A DNA stretch of 16,918 bases, from positions 1 through 16,918 of the forward strand of contig CAZLJE010000059.1 of assembly GCA_964559835.1 (NCBI GenBank). The letters are read 5' to 3'. A program made the position numbers and the translations under genes. This document shows positions 6,848 to 12,993 of this stretch, one piece after another (the first letter of the stretch is position 1; every line of letters begins with the position of its first letter). The notes beneath the pieces were generated by a model. The model did no database searches. It saw nothing but the letters and a program-made list of their open reading frames with translations, and was not told the origin of the DNA. The DNA comes from DAISJI01 sp964559835. Lineage in GTDB: Bacteria; Acidobacteriota; Terriglobia; Terriglobales; Acidobacteriaceae.

Positions 6848-6872
6848 GTACTTTCTGGTATAAAGTACAACC
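6836..6872. promoter_or_regulatory. Inverted-repeat operator in divergent intergenic region
   Basis: Perfect 7-bp arms GTACTTT (6848-6854) and AAAGTAC (6862-6868) are separated by 7 bp. They lie inside longer imperfect arms GGTTGT...ACAACC (6839-6844 and 6867-6872). It overlaps the -35 of the minus-strand operon. On the plus strand a TATAAA (6859-6864) lies about 10 bp before the start at 6875. It could control both divergent genes; autoregulation by the winged-helix protein is the simplest explanation. Confidence 0.55.
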
Positions 6873-6874
6873 AT

Positions 6875-7159
6875 GTGACTGCGAAAATAAAAGCCGTTCT
6901 TGCCAGCCTGGGTTGCTCAATCGTTGCTTTCGTACTGGTCGGATGGATTGTGTTCTGGTGGTTATCGCCGAAAACCGCCCCCCCAGACCCAGACGAGGCC
7001 CTTGGAGTTGGTTTGGTCGCGTGGGCTTCCTTTGCGTATGGCGTCGCGGCAGGGACAACATTCGCAATTGCCTCGTTTCCATTCGCGTTTCGATACTTTC
7101 GGCGCAAGTTCTCGAAATCTCAGACGCCCCATTACAATTCCTCACACTCCGCTTCTTGA
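6875..7159 (+). CDS. Small two-helix membrane protein, hypothetical
   Basis: The 94-residue protein has hydrophobic segments at about 9-30 (including WIVFWWL) and 43-72, joined by a Pro/Asp-rich loop (KTAPPDPDE). A basic RYFRRKF stretch and a Ser/His-rich tail follow. No family is recognised. The GTG start has no Shine-Dalgarno, but a TATAAA lies about 10 bp upstream, so a leaderless mRNA is plausible. It is divergent from the regulator operon and shares the operator region. Codon third positions are less GC-biased than in neighbouring genes, which lowers confidence or hints at a separate origin. The next gene starts 48 bp downstream. Confidence 0.6.
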   Translation: MTAKIKAVLASLGCSIVAFVLVGWIVFWWLSPKTAPPDPDEALGVGLVAWASFAYGVAAGTTFAIASFPFAFRYFRRKFSKSQTPHYNSSHSAS

Positions 7160-7207
7160 CTTCCCCCTCGCGCCTGTAGATTCTTTCAATTTCCTACTGA
7201 GGGCCGA

Positions 7208-9580
7208 ATGCTCAAACGTTTCTCGCTGATCCTTGTCTGCCTTACCGCACTCTTCGCTCTTGCACAGCAACCCACGGTCACCGTCGCCGATTACCAGCGC
7301 GCCGAGAAATTCCTCGGTTCGAATACGACGCCGCTCGTGTATCACGCCGTCCGTCCCGCATGGCTCGCCGACGGCCGCTTCTGGTTTCGCGACAACGCGG
7401 AGAACGGCACGCAGTTCCTCGTCGTCGATCCCGCGCACCCGCAGGCGCCCGCGCCCCTGTTTGATCATGCGCGACTCGCGTCCGCGCTCAGCGCCGCCGT
7501 CGGGGGCCGCACCCTCGATCCCAAGCATCTTCCCTTCCAGATGATCGAACTCTCCGACGATGGGAAGACGTTGACCACGAACCTCGGCCCGCGCCAAGTC
7601 AAGTGCGACCTCGTCTCTTACGCCTGCACCGCCACCGGCGGGCGCGACACCGCGACCGAAGGCGAGATCCGTGGCGGACAGGGCGTCGGACGCGGCGGCC
7701 CCAATCCGCGCAACGAGGTCCTTTCGCCCGACAAGAAATACGCGGCGTTTATTCGCGACTGGAATCTGTGGGTCCGGGAACAAGCCACCGGCAAGGAAAC
7801 GCAGCTCACCAAAGACGGCGTCATCGATTACGGCTATGCGACGGACAATGCCGGCTGGACGCGCAGTGACCGCCCCATCCTGCTCTGGTCGCCCGACTCG
7901 AAGAAGATCGCGACCTTCCAGCAGGACCAGCGCAAGGACGGCGAGATGTACGTCGTCGAGACCAAGGTCGGCCATCCGACGCTGCAACAGTGGAAGTATC
8001 CGCTGCCCGGCGACAAAGACATCAGCATGATCGAGCGCGTCGTCATCGACGTGCCCAGCGCCAAGGTCGTCCGCTTCAAGATGCCGCCGGACCAACACCG
8101 CTCCACGTTGTGCGACCACCTGATCTGCCGCGGTAGCGAGTGGGCCGACGTCGAATGGAGCCCCGACGCGAAAAAGATCGCGTTCGTCTCCACCTCGCGC
8201 GACCATCGCCAGGAAAACCTGCGCATCGCCGACGCCGACACCGGCGCCATTCGCGACGTGCTGGAAGAGAAAGTCGCGACCTACTACGAGTCCGGCAACG
8301 GTCGCGTGAATAACCACGTGCTCTTCGCGTCGAATGAGGTCATCTGGTTCAGCGAGCGCGACAACTGGGGCCAGCTTTATCTCTATGACCTCACCACCGG
8401 CAAGCTCAAGAATCAGATCACCAGCGGCGAGGGCAATGTCACCCAGGTACTAAAGGTCGACGAGAAGAACCGCACCCTGTATTTCCTCGGCGTCGGCAAA
8501 GAGAAAGGTGTCGATCCTTATTACAGCGCGCTCTACCGCATCGGCTTCGACGGACGCGGCCTGAAGCTGCTCACGCCCGAGGACGCCACCCACGATGTCT
8601 CGCTCTCACCCAAGGCCAACTACTTCACGGACAGCTACTCCACTCCGGCCACGCCGCCCACCACCGTGCTGCGCGATTTCGACGGCCGCGTGCTCGCGAC
8701 GATCGCCAAAGCTGACATTTCCAAGCTTGTCGCGACCGGCTGGGTGCCGCCGGTGCCGATCACGGTCAAGGCTCGCGACGGGCAGACGGACCTCTACGGC
8801 CTGATGTTCAAGCCCACGAACTTCGATCCCAACAAGAAATATCCGATCGTGAACCACATTTATCCCGGACCGCAGACGGGCAGCGTCGGCGGGCGCAGCT
8901 TCTCCGCCGCGCGCGGCGATTGCCAGGCGCTCGCTGAGCTGGGCTTCATCGTGGTCGAGATCGACGGCATGGGCACGCCCTGGCGCTCGAAGAAGTTCCA
9001 CGACGCCTACTACGGCACTCTCGGCGACAACACCTTGCCCGACCAGGTCACCGGCATGAAGCAGTTGGCGCAGAAGTATCCGTGGATAGACATCGACCGT
9101 GCCGGCATCTACGGCCACTCCGGCGGAGGGTTCGCAGCCGCAGATGCCATGTTCCGCTATCCCGACTTCTTCAAGGTCGGCATCTCCGAAGCCGGCAATC
9201 ACGACAACCGCGAATACGAGGACGACTGGGCGGAGAAGTGGATGCCGCTGCTCGACGATTCGACCAAAAAGGCCTATGAGGATTCCGCCAACCAGAACTC
9301 CGCCAGGAACCTGAAGGGCCACCTGCTGCTCGCGCACGGCTCGACCGATACCAACGTCCCGCCCTACAACACGCTGTTGGTCGTGAATGAGCTGATCAAG
9401 GCGAACAAGGACTTCGACCTGCTGCTGCTTCCCAACCGCGGACACGGCTTCGGCAACGAGCCCTACATGGTCCGGCGGCGGTGGGACTACTTCGTACGCT
9501 ACCTGCTCGGCGCCGAGCCGCCGCACGAATACCAGATCAAGCAGCCAGCGGGGATCGGACAGTTCGCGCCGCCATCGTAG
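7208..9580 (+). CDS. Secreted S9-family prolyl peptidase (DPP IV-like)
   Basis: This 790-residue protein has an N-terminal signal peptide, MLKRFSLILVCLTALFALA, with likely cleavage before QQ (residue 20). Residues about 100-520 form the DPP IV-type beta-propeller (repeated W/LSPD-KK motifs such as LLWSPDSKKIA and VEWSPDAKKIA). Residues about 560-775 form the alpha/beta-hydrolase domain. The catalytic triad is visible: Ser638 in GHSGGG, Asp714 in HGSTDTNVPP, His746 in NRGHGFG. The family cleaves dipeptides or short peptides, typically after Pro or Ala, in the periplasm or outside the cell. The DPP IV Glu-Glu substrate clamp is not obvious, so exact specificity is open. The ATG is preceded by GAGGG. 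The protein ends normally for the family shortly after FVRYLLGAEPP. Confidence 0.95.
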   Translation: MLKRFSLILVCLTALFALAQQPTVTVADYQRAEKFLGSNTTPLVYHAVRPAWLADGRFWFRDNAENGTQFLVVDPAHPQAPAPLFDHARLASALSAAVGGRTLDPKHLPFQMIELSDDGKTLTTNLGPRQVKCDLVSYACTATGGRDTATEGEIRGGQGVGRGGPNPRNEVLSPDKKYAAFIRDWNLWVREQATGKETQLTKDGVIDYGYATDNAGWTRSDRPILLWSPDSKKIATFQQDQRKDGEMYVVETKVGHPTLQQWKYPLPGDKDISMIERVVIDVPSAKVVRFKMPPDQHRSTLCDHLICRGSEWADVEWSPDAKKIAFVSTSRDHRQENLRIADADTGAIRDVLEEKVATYYESGNGRVNNHVLFASNEVIWFSERDNWGQLYLYDLTTGKLKNQITSGEGNVTQVLKVDEKNRTLYFLGVGKEKGVDPYYSALYRIGFDGRGLKLLTPEDATHDVSLSPKANYFTDSYSTPATPPTTVLRDFDGRVLATIAKADISKLVATGWVPPVPITVKARDGQTDLYGLMFKPTNFDPNKKYPIVNHIYPGPQTGSVGGRSFSAARGDCQALAELGFIVVEIDGMGTPWRSKKFHDAYYGTLGDNTLPDQVTGMKQLAQKYPWIDIDRAGIYGHSGGGFAAADAMFRYPDFFKVGISEAGNHDNREYEDDWAEKWMPLLDDSTKKAYEDSANQNSARNLKGHLLLAHGSTDTNVPPYNTLLVVNELIKANKDFDLLLLPNRGHGFGNEPYMVRRRWDYFVRYLLGAEPPHEYQIKQPAGIGQFAPPS

Positions 9581-9590
9581 GAATTTCTTA

Positions 9591-9654
9591 GTGCGAAGTG
9601 GCAAGTGCGAAGTGCGAAGCAACCCGGTTCTACTTCGCACTTCGCACCTGCAAT
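9591..9654. repeat. Heptamer-built inverted repeat C downstream of S9 peptidase
   Basis: The left arm (9591-9618) is GTGCGAA, GTGGCAA, GTGCGAA, GTGCGAA. The right arm (9634-9647) is TTCGCAC twice, with flanking degenerate bases to 9654. The spacer is 15 bp. It begins 10 bp after the peptidase stop codon and lies just before a gene remnant. The 7-mer is unrelated in sequence to those at 2968-3098 and 4850-4951, but the architecture is the same. Confidence 0.85.
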
Positions 9655-9661
9655 ACGCTCC

Positions 9662-9757
9662 CGCGAAAATATCCGCCTTCGCGACGGCCGTACGCTCTTC
9701 ATCAGCCAGGCCGATGTCATCCGCTCCGACCTGATCTGGGCCGAGAACTTCCAGTAA
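9662..9757 (+). pseudogene. 3' remnant of a protein-coding gene
   Basis: From 9662 to the TAA at 9755-9757 the sequence reads as a protein C-terminus, containing IRLRDGRTLFISQ, then ADVIRSDLIWAENFQ. Almost every third position is G or C, the codon habit of the neighbouring genes. There is no plausible ATG upstream; the frame runs back through heptamer repeat C and stays open to the TAG of the S9 peptidase (9578-9580), which is in the same frame. It is therefore most likely the tail of a gene whose 5' part was lost. Alternatives are a short gene starting at GTG 9605 or a readthrough extension. The family is unrecognised. Confidence 0.55.
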
Positions 9758-9758
9758 C

Positions 9759-9989
9759 CTAAGCCGCTCTTCTGCGGCGGATCACCTTACGCACCAGCTT
9801 CGTATCCTGGGGCGGTTCGTCCGGTATCACGACGACCGGATCGCCCATCGCTTCGGCCAGCGTTGCCGGCGTGCGCACGACGGTCTTGTTCGGGCCCGGC
9901 AGTCTGTCGACGACGATCTGCTTCGCCGGTCCTGCTCGTTTCGTCAGTCGAGATTTCACTACTCGAGATTTCACTACTCGTTTCGCCAT
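9759..9989 (-). CDS. Small basic hypothetical protein
   Basis: This 76-residue protein starts at the ATG at 9987-9989, chosen because AGGAGA lies 8 nt upstream; the longer 86-residue frame lacks a ribosome site. The N-terminus is Lys/Arg-rich, with the duplicated unit RVVKS caused by a perfect 15-bp tandem duplication in the DNA (9949-9963 and 9964-9978). The middle reads QIVVDRLPGPNKTVVRTPATL; the C-terminus is a basic KVIRRRR cluster. It is probably cytoplasmic and could contact nucleic acid through its basic ends (inference). Its stop lies 1 bp from the stop of the gene remnant on the opposite strand. Confidence 0.6.
   Translation of the reverse strand: MAKRVVKSRVVKSRLTKRAGPAKQIVVDRLPGPNKTVVRTPATLAEAMGDPVVVIPDEPPQDTKLVRKVIRRRRAA
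9949..9978 (-). repeat. 15-bp perfect tandem duplication inside the small basic gene
   Basis: The unit CGAGATTTCACTACT occurs twice, head to tail. Being 15 bp it keeps the reading frame and encodes the repeated VVKSR motif near the N-terminus of the minus-strand protein. It probably arose by replication slippage and may vary among strains. Confidence 0.85.
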
Positions 9990-10176
9990 CGCGATCGTCT
10001 CCTGGAAGTGGCCGCACAAGATTGGAAGGCCTTCGCCGATACCGCGATGTCCGGCGCTAACGGTTTACGAAACTACACAGAACCGCTGCGCTCTTCCTCT
10101 CCGGACGCGGTACAATCCCCTGCTCTTCAGCTCAATTTCATTGCTGTGCGCCGTCCAGGCGCTTACGGAGTATCCA

Positions 10177-11814
10177 TTGCGAAACAAAATCCTCTGTTGT
10201 GTTCTCATCTGCTTGCTGGTCGCCGCCGCTTCGGCGCAGACCACGCTCGACATCCAGAACAAGATCCGCCAGGAAGAAACCGACCACTCCCAGATCATGC
10301 ACACCATGCACTTCTTCGCCGACGTCTACGGCCCGCGCCTGACCGGCTCGCCCAATCACAAGGCCGCTGCCGAATGGGCGGTGAAGGAAATGACGTCGTG
10401 GGGATTTAAGAATGGCCATCTCGAACCGTGGGACTTCGGTCATCCCGGCTGGACCAACGAGCGTGCCAGCGGCTACGTCACCTCGCCGGTGCTCGCGCAG
10501 CTTACCTTCCGCGTGCTCGCCTGGACCAACGGCACCAAGGGCATCGTCACCGCGCAGGCGATCGAGATCGATGTTCCGGAAAAACCCAAGCAGCCTGAGA
10601 TGGACGCCTTCCTCGCCTCCGTCAAAGACAAGGTCAAGGGCAAGATGGTTCTGGTCGGCAAGCCGGCCGTGGTTCCGGTGACGATCGATGTTCGTCCGCG
10701 CCGCCTCGACGATAAAGAGGCTCACGACCGCTTCGATCCCAACAATCCCAATGCCGGGCAGTTCGGCCCGCCGCGTGGGCCGCAAACGCCGCCCGATCCC
10801 GCCATCCTCACTGCCGCGAAGATCAATGAGCAGATCGACGCCATGCTCGTTGCCAACGGCGCGCTTCTCCGCCTCAACGACGCGAAGATGGAGCACGGCC
10901 TCATCCGCGCCTTCAACAACCGCACCTACGACGGCACGAAGACCGTCCCCACGGTCGTCCTGCGCAACGACGACTACGGACGGATCGCCCGCATCCTTGC
11001 CGACGGCACGCCCGTAACGCTGGAGTTCAACATCCAGAACAAGTGGTATCCCGAAGGCAAGACGTCGTACAACGCGGTCGCCGAGATCCCCGGCACGGAC
11101 AAGAAAGATGAGATCGTCATGTGCGGCGGCCATCTCGATTCCTGGCACTCCGCCACCGGCGCCACCGACAACGCCATCGGGTCCGCCGTAATGATGGAAG
11201 CCGCGCGCATCCTTCAGGCCATCAGCGTCAAGCCGCGCCGTACCATCCGCGTCGCGCTCTGGGGCGGCGAAGAGGAAGGACTGCTCGGCTCACAAGCCTA
11301 CGTGAAGGAGCACTTCGGGACGTTCGAAGAGCAGAAGCCGGAATACTCGAAGCTGGTCGCCTACTTGAACGTCGACAGCGGCACCGGACGCATCCGCGGC
11401 GCCAGTGTCTTCGGCCCGAAGGAAGATGCCGACGTGCTGCGCGCAACGCTCGCTTCGCTTTCCGATCTCGGCTTTGCCGGCGTTCTGCCCAGCAAGAGCC
11501 GCCGACTCGGTGGCACCGACTCGACCTCGTTCAATAAGGCCGGACTTCCCGGCGTCGGCCTGAGCCAGGACCCGATCGAGTACTTCACCGACACCTGGCA
11601 CACCGACATCGACACCTACGAACGGATCATCCCCGACGACGTGAAGAAGTCGGCGGTTATCGTCGCCTCCGCGCTCTATGAACTCGCGATGCGCGACGGC
11701 CAACTGCCGCGCTTCACCGCCGCCGACATGCCCGCGCCTCCTCCGGCCGAAGGCGAACAGCAGCCCGCTCGCCCCGCCGCCGCAGGCGCATCGACTGGTT
11801 CGACTAACCAATGA
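10177..11814 (+). CDS. Secreted M28-family zinc peptidase (carboxypeptidase Q-like)
   Basis: This 545-residue protein starts at TTG 10177 (GGAG 6 nt upstream), directly followed by the signal peptide RNKILCCVLICLLVAAASA, cut before QTT. Upstream frame extension to 9871 would bury the signal peptide and is rejected. A PA-type inserted domain covers roughly residues 130-300. The co-catalytic zinc site is visible: His319 (GGHLDSW), Asp331 (ATDNA), catalytic Glu365 with ligand Glu366 (GGEEEGLLGS), Asp400 (NVDSG) and His475 (TWHTD). The family removes amino acids or dipeptides from peptides. The tail after about 520 is Pro/Ala-rich and low complexity. It probably works with the S9 enzyme upstream in extracellular peptide breakdown. 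A TACAAT at 10111-10116 is a possible -10, but no good -35 is seen. Confidence 0.95.
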   Translation: MRNKILCCVLICLLVAAASAQTTLDIQNKIRQEETDHSQIMHTMHFFADVYGPRLTGSPNHKAAAEWAVKEMTSWGFKNGHLEPWDFGHPGWTNERASGYVTSPVLAQLTFRVLAWTNGTKGIVTAQAIEIDVPEKPKQPEMDAFLASVKDKVKGKMVLVGKPAVVPVTIDVRPRRLDDKEAHDRFDPNNPNAGQFGPPRGPQTPPDPAILTAAKINEQIDAMLVANGALLRLNDAKMEHGLIRAFNNRTYDGTKTVPTVVLRNDDYGRIARILADGTPVTLEFNIQNKWYPEGKTSYNAVAEIPGTDKKDEIVMCGGHLDSWHSATGATDNAIGSAVMMEAARILQAISVKPRRTIRVALWGGEEEGLLGSQAYVKEHFGTFEEQKPEYSKLVAYLNVDSGTGRIRGASVFGPKEDADVLRATLASLSDLGFAGVLPSKSRRLGGTDSTSFNKAGLPGVGLSQDPIEYFTDTWHTDIDTYERIIPDDVKKSAVIVASALYELAMRDGQLPRFTAADMPAPPPAEGEQQPARPAAAGASTGSTNQ

Positions 11815-11821
11815 TGATCGT

Positions 11822-11870
11822 AGGCCCCGGCGCCATCGCCGGGGCCACATCTGCGACATTCTCCGCTACA
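11822..11870 (+). repeat. GC-rich hairpin and partial first unit of the repeat array
   Basis: GGCCCCGGCG-CCAT-CGCCGGGGCC (11823-11846) is a perfect 10-bp stem, preceded by GTAG at the 5' foot. The following CTGCGACATTCTCCGCTACA (11851-11870) matches the tail of the 68-bp array units with a few changes. So this is a divergent member of the array in which the hairpin sequence has been replaced. It begins 8 bp after the M28 stop codon and may also help end that transcript, although no T-tract follows. Confidence 0.7.
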
Positions 11871-12212
11871 ACTCCGAGTCCGCAGGACGACGCCAGTTCA
11901 TAGCCCGCCACGTGAGTGGCGGGACGACATTCGCCACCCCAACTCCGAGTCCGCAGGACGCCAGTTCATAACCCGCCACGTGAGTGGCGGAACGACATTC
12001 GCCACCCCAATTCCGAGTCCGTAGGACGCCAGTTCATCGCCCGCCACGTGAGTGGCGGGACGACTTCGCCACCCCAATTCCGAGTCCGTAGGACGCCAGT
12101 TCATAGCCCGCCACGTGAGTGGCGGGACGACATTCGCCACTACAACTCCGAGTCCGCAGGACGCCAGTTCATAGCCCGCCACGTGAGTGGCGGGACGACA
12201 TTCGCCACTACA
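11871..12212 (+). repeat. 68-bp tandem repeat array with two hairpins per unit (REP-like)
   Basis: Five consecutive units start at 11871, 11942, 12010, 12077 and 12145 (lengths 71, 68, 67, 68, 68). Each unit has ACTCCGAGTCCGCAGGACGC (small hairpin GTCC-GCA/GTA-GGAC), then CAGTTCATAG, then CCCGCCAC-GTGA-GTGGCGGG (perfect 8-bp stem), then ACGACATTCGCCAC. Units differ only by a few substitutions plus one 3-bp insertion and one 1-bp deletion. The array runs into the 100-N gap, so its true copy number is unknown. Next to a RAYT/IS200-type transposase it is best read as a REP/BIME-like element. Confidence 0.92.
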
Positions 12213-12312
12213 NNNNNNNNNNNNNNNNNNNNNNNNNNNNNNNNNNNNNNNNNNNNNNNNNNNNNNNNNNNNNNNNNNNNNNNNNNNNNNNNNNNNNNNN
12301 NNNNNNNNNNNN
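12213..12312. other. Scaffold gap of 100 Ns inside the repeat array
   Basis: There are exactly 100 Ns. The left flank ends at the end of a complete 68-bp unit and the right flank resumes with the start of a unit (ACTCCGAGTCTGCAGGACGG). The gap is therefore a collapsed tandem array; 100 is a conventional placeholder, not a measured size. Confidence 0.95.
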
Positions 12313-12315
12313 ACT

Positions 12316-12804
12316 CCGAGTCTGCAGGACGGCACTCTTCTCACGAACCGACCGTTCTGATCTTGTGCTTCTGCAAAATCTTCGCGAGCTCATCTCCATA
12401 ACCTAGGCGTTTGTGATGTTCGGCCTGGTGGTTGATGTACGCGATCGTCGCATCCGTCTGCGAAACGCTTACGCTGAACGCCCCATATCCGTCCTGCCAC
12501 GCGAATTCCAGATTCCCGCCTTCTTCATGCATCCAGCGCGACGCGTTTGCCTTTACCTTCTGCGCAATCTCCGCGATCGTGACCGTCGGAGGGATTCCGA
12601 CGAAAACATGCGCGTGGTCGTCAAAGCCGCCTACGGCATAGAGCACCAGATCGAGGTTTCTCGCAATGCCACCAACGTAAGCCCAGAAGCGCGATTGCAT
12701 CTCAGGCTTGATTGCGTGTTCGCGCCGTGCGACGCCAAATGTGAAATGAATGCGGACGCTGACGAACGTATGTTGTCCCATCTGTGCCGTCCTAACGGAC
12801 TCGG
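12316..12804. mobile_element. Y1-transposase unit bounded by inverted repeats from the array
   Basis: The left boundary 12316-12335 (CCGAGTCTGCAGGACGGCAC) and the right boundary 12784-12804 (reverse complement CCGAGTCCGTTAGGACGGCA, plus C) are near-identical inverted copies of the small-hairpin part of the 68-bp unit. Between them lies only the transposase gene. True IS200/IS605 elements lack terminal inverted repeats, whereas RAYT genes are flanked by inverted REP copies; this favours the RAYT reading. No target-site duplication can be judged because the left side borders the gap. Confidence 0.7.
12341..12781 (-). CDS. IS200/RAYT-like Y1 (HUH) transposase
   Basis: This 146-residue single-domain HUH endonuclease of the IS200 TnpA fold cleaves single-stranded DNA hairpins through a tyrosine. 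Visible motifs: HUH as His56-Ala-His58 in DDHAHVFVGIPP, WQDGYGAFSVS (95-105), and the helix YINHQAEHH with candidate nucleophile Tyr115. Compared with typical relatives, which end around GIEYDERYLW, the C-terminus stops at HKIRTVGS and is slightly short, but all catalytic elements are present. The ATG is preceded by AGGA 8 nt upstream, inside the flanking repeat hairpin. It is surrounded by the 68-bp repeat family on both sides, so it is probably the enzyme that spread them. No TnpB/IscB gene is present. Confidence 0.92.
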   Translation of the reverse strand: MGQHTFVSVRIHFTFGVARREHAIKPEMQSRFWAYVGGIARNLDLVLYAVGGFDDHAHVFVGIPPTVTIAEIAQKVKANASRWMHEEGGNLEFAWQDGYGAFSVSVSQTDATIAYINHQAEHHKRLGYGDELAKILQKHKIRTVGS

Positions 12805-12825
12805 TAGATTCTAGTCCGCCGCGTT

Positions 12826-12984
12826 CCCGGCACTCACGTGCCGGGCTATGAACTTGTACGGTTCAATTCCCAAAACCGAGCTCATTGCTCCTCACCGCCG
12901 AGCCCCTCACCACGGAAGTTCATTGCCCACCACGTGAGTGCCGGGTCAACTCGATGTGTTAACGTTCCGAGTCCCGTCAGGGAC
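12826..12984. repeat. Dispersed copies of the array hairpins, right of the transposase
   Basis: 12826-12845 is an inverted copy, CCCGGCAC-TCAC-GTGCCGGG, followed by CTATGAACTT (the unit's AGTTCATAG reversed). Relative to the array a G/C pair is swapped on both arms, so the stem stays perfect. 12917-12945 is a forward, decayed copy (GAAGTTCATTGCCCACCAC-GTGA-GTGCCGGG, arms mismatched). 12966-12984 is a copy of the small hairpin (TTCCGAGTCCC-GTCA-GGGAC). The segment between them (12846-12916) shows nothing else recognisable. The block occupies the whole space between the transposase and the hydrolase gene. Confidence 0.8.
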
Positions 12985-12993
12985 GACACAATC

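Noticed and set aside
7142..8317. A 391-residue open frame antisense to the S9 peptidase
   Set aside because: It overlaps the well-supported peptidase with its signal peptide and propeller motifs; the frame has no recognisable domain. The same reasoning applies to 8606-9640 and 10138-11148 on the minus strand and 14188-15339 on the plus strand.
9871..10176. N-terminal extension of the M28 peptidase to an ATG at 9871
   Set aside because: It would run antisense through the small basic gene and place the signal peptide in the middle of the protein; TTG 10177 has a good ribosome site.
11823..11846. Intrinsic terminator of the M28 gene
   Set aside because: The 10-bp stem is strong but no T-tract follows; its tail matches the repeat array, so it is treated as a divergent repeat unit.
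11871..12212. CRISPR array
   Set aside because: The 68-bp units are contiguous and nearly identical along their whole length; there are no variable spacers and no cas genes.
12838..12993. N-terminal extension of the beta-lactamase-like protein to 12838
   Set aside because: The extension translates repeat copies; the signal peptide starts at 12994.
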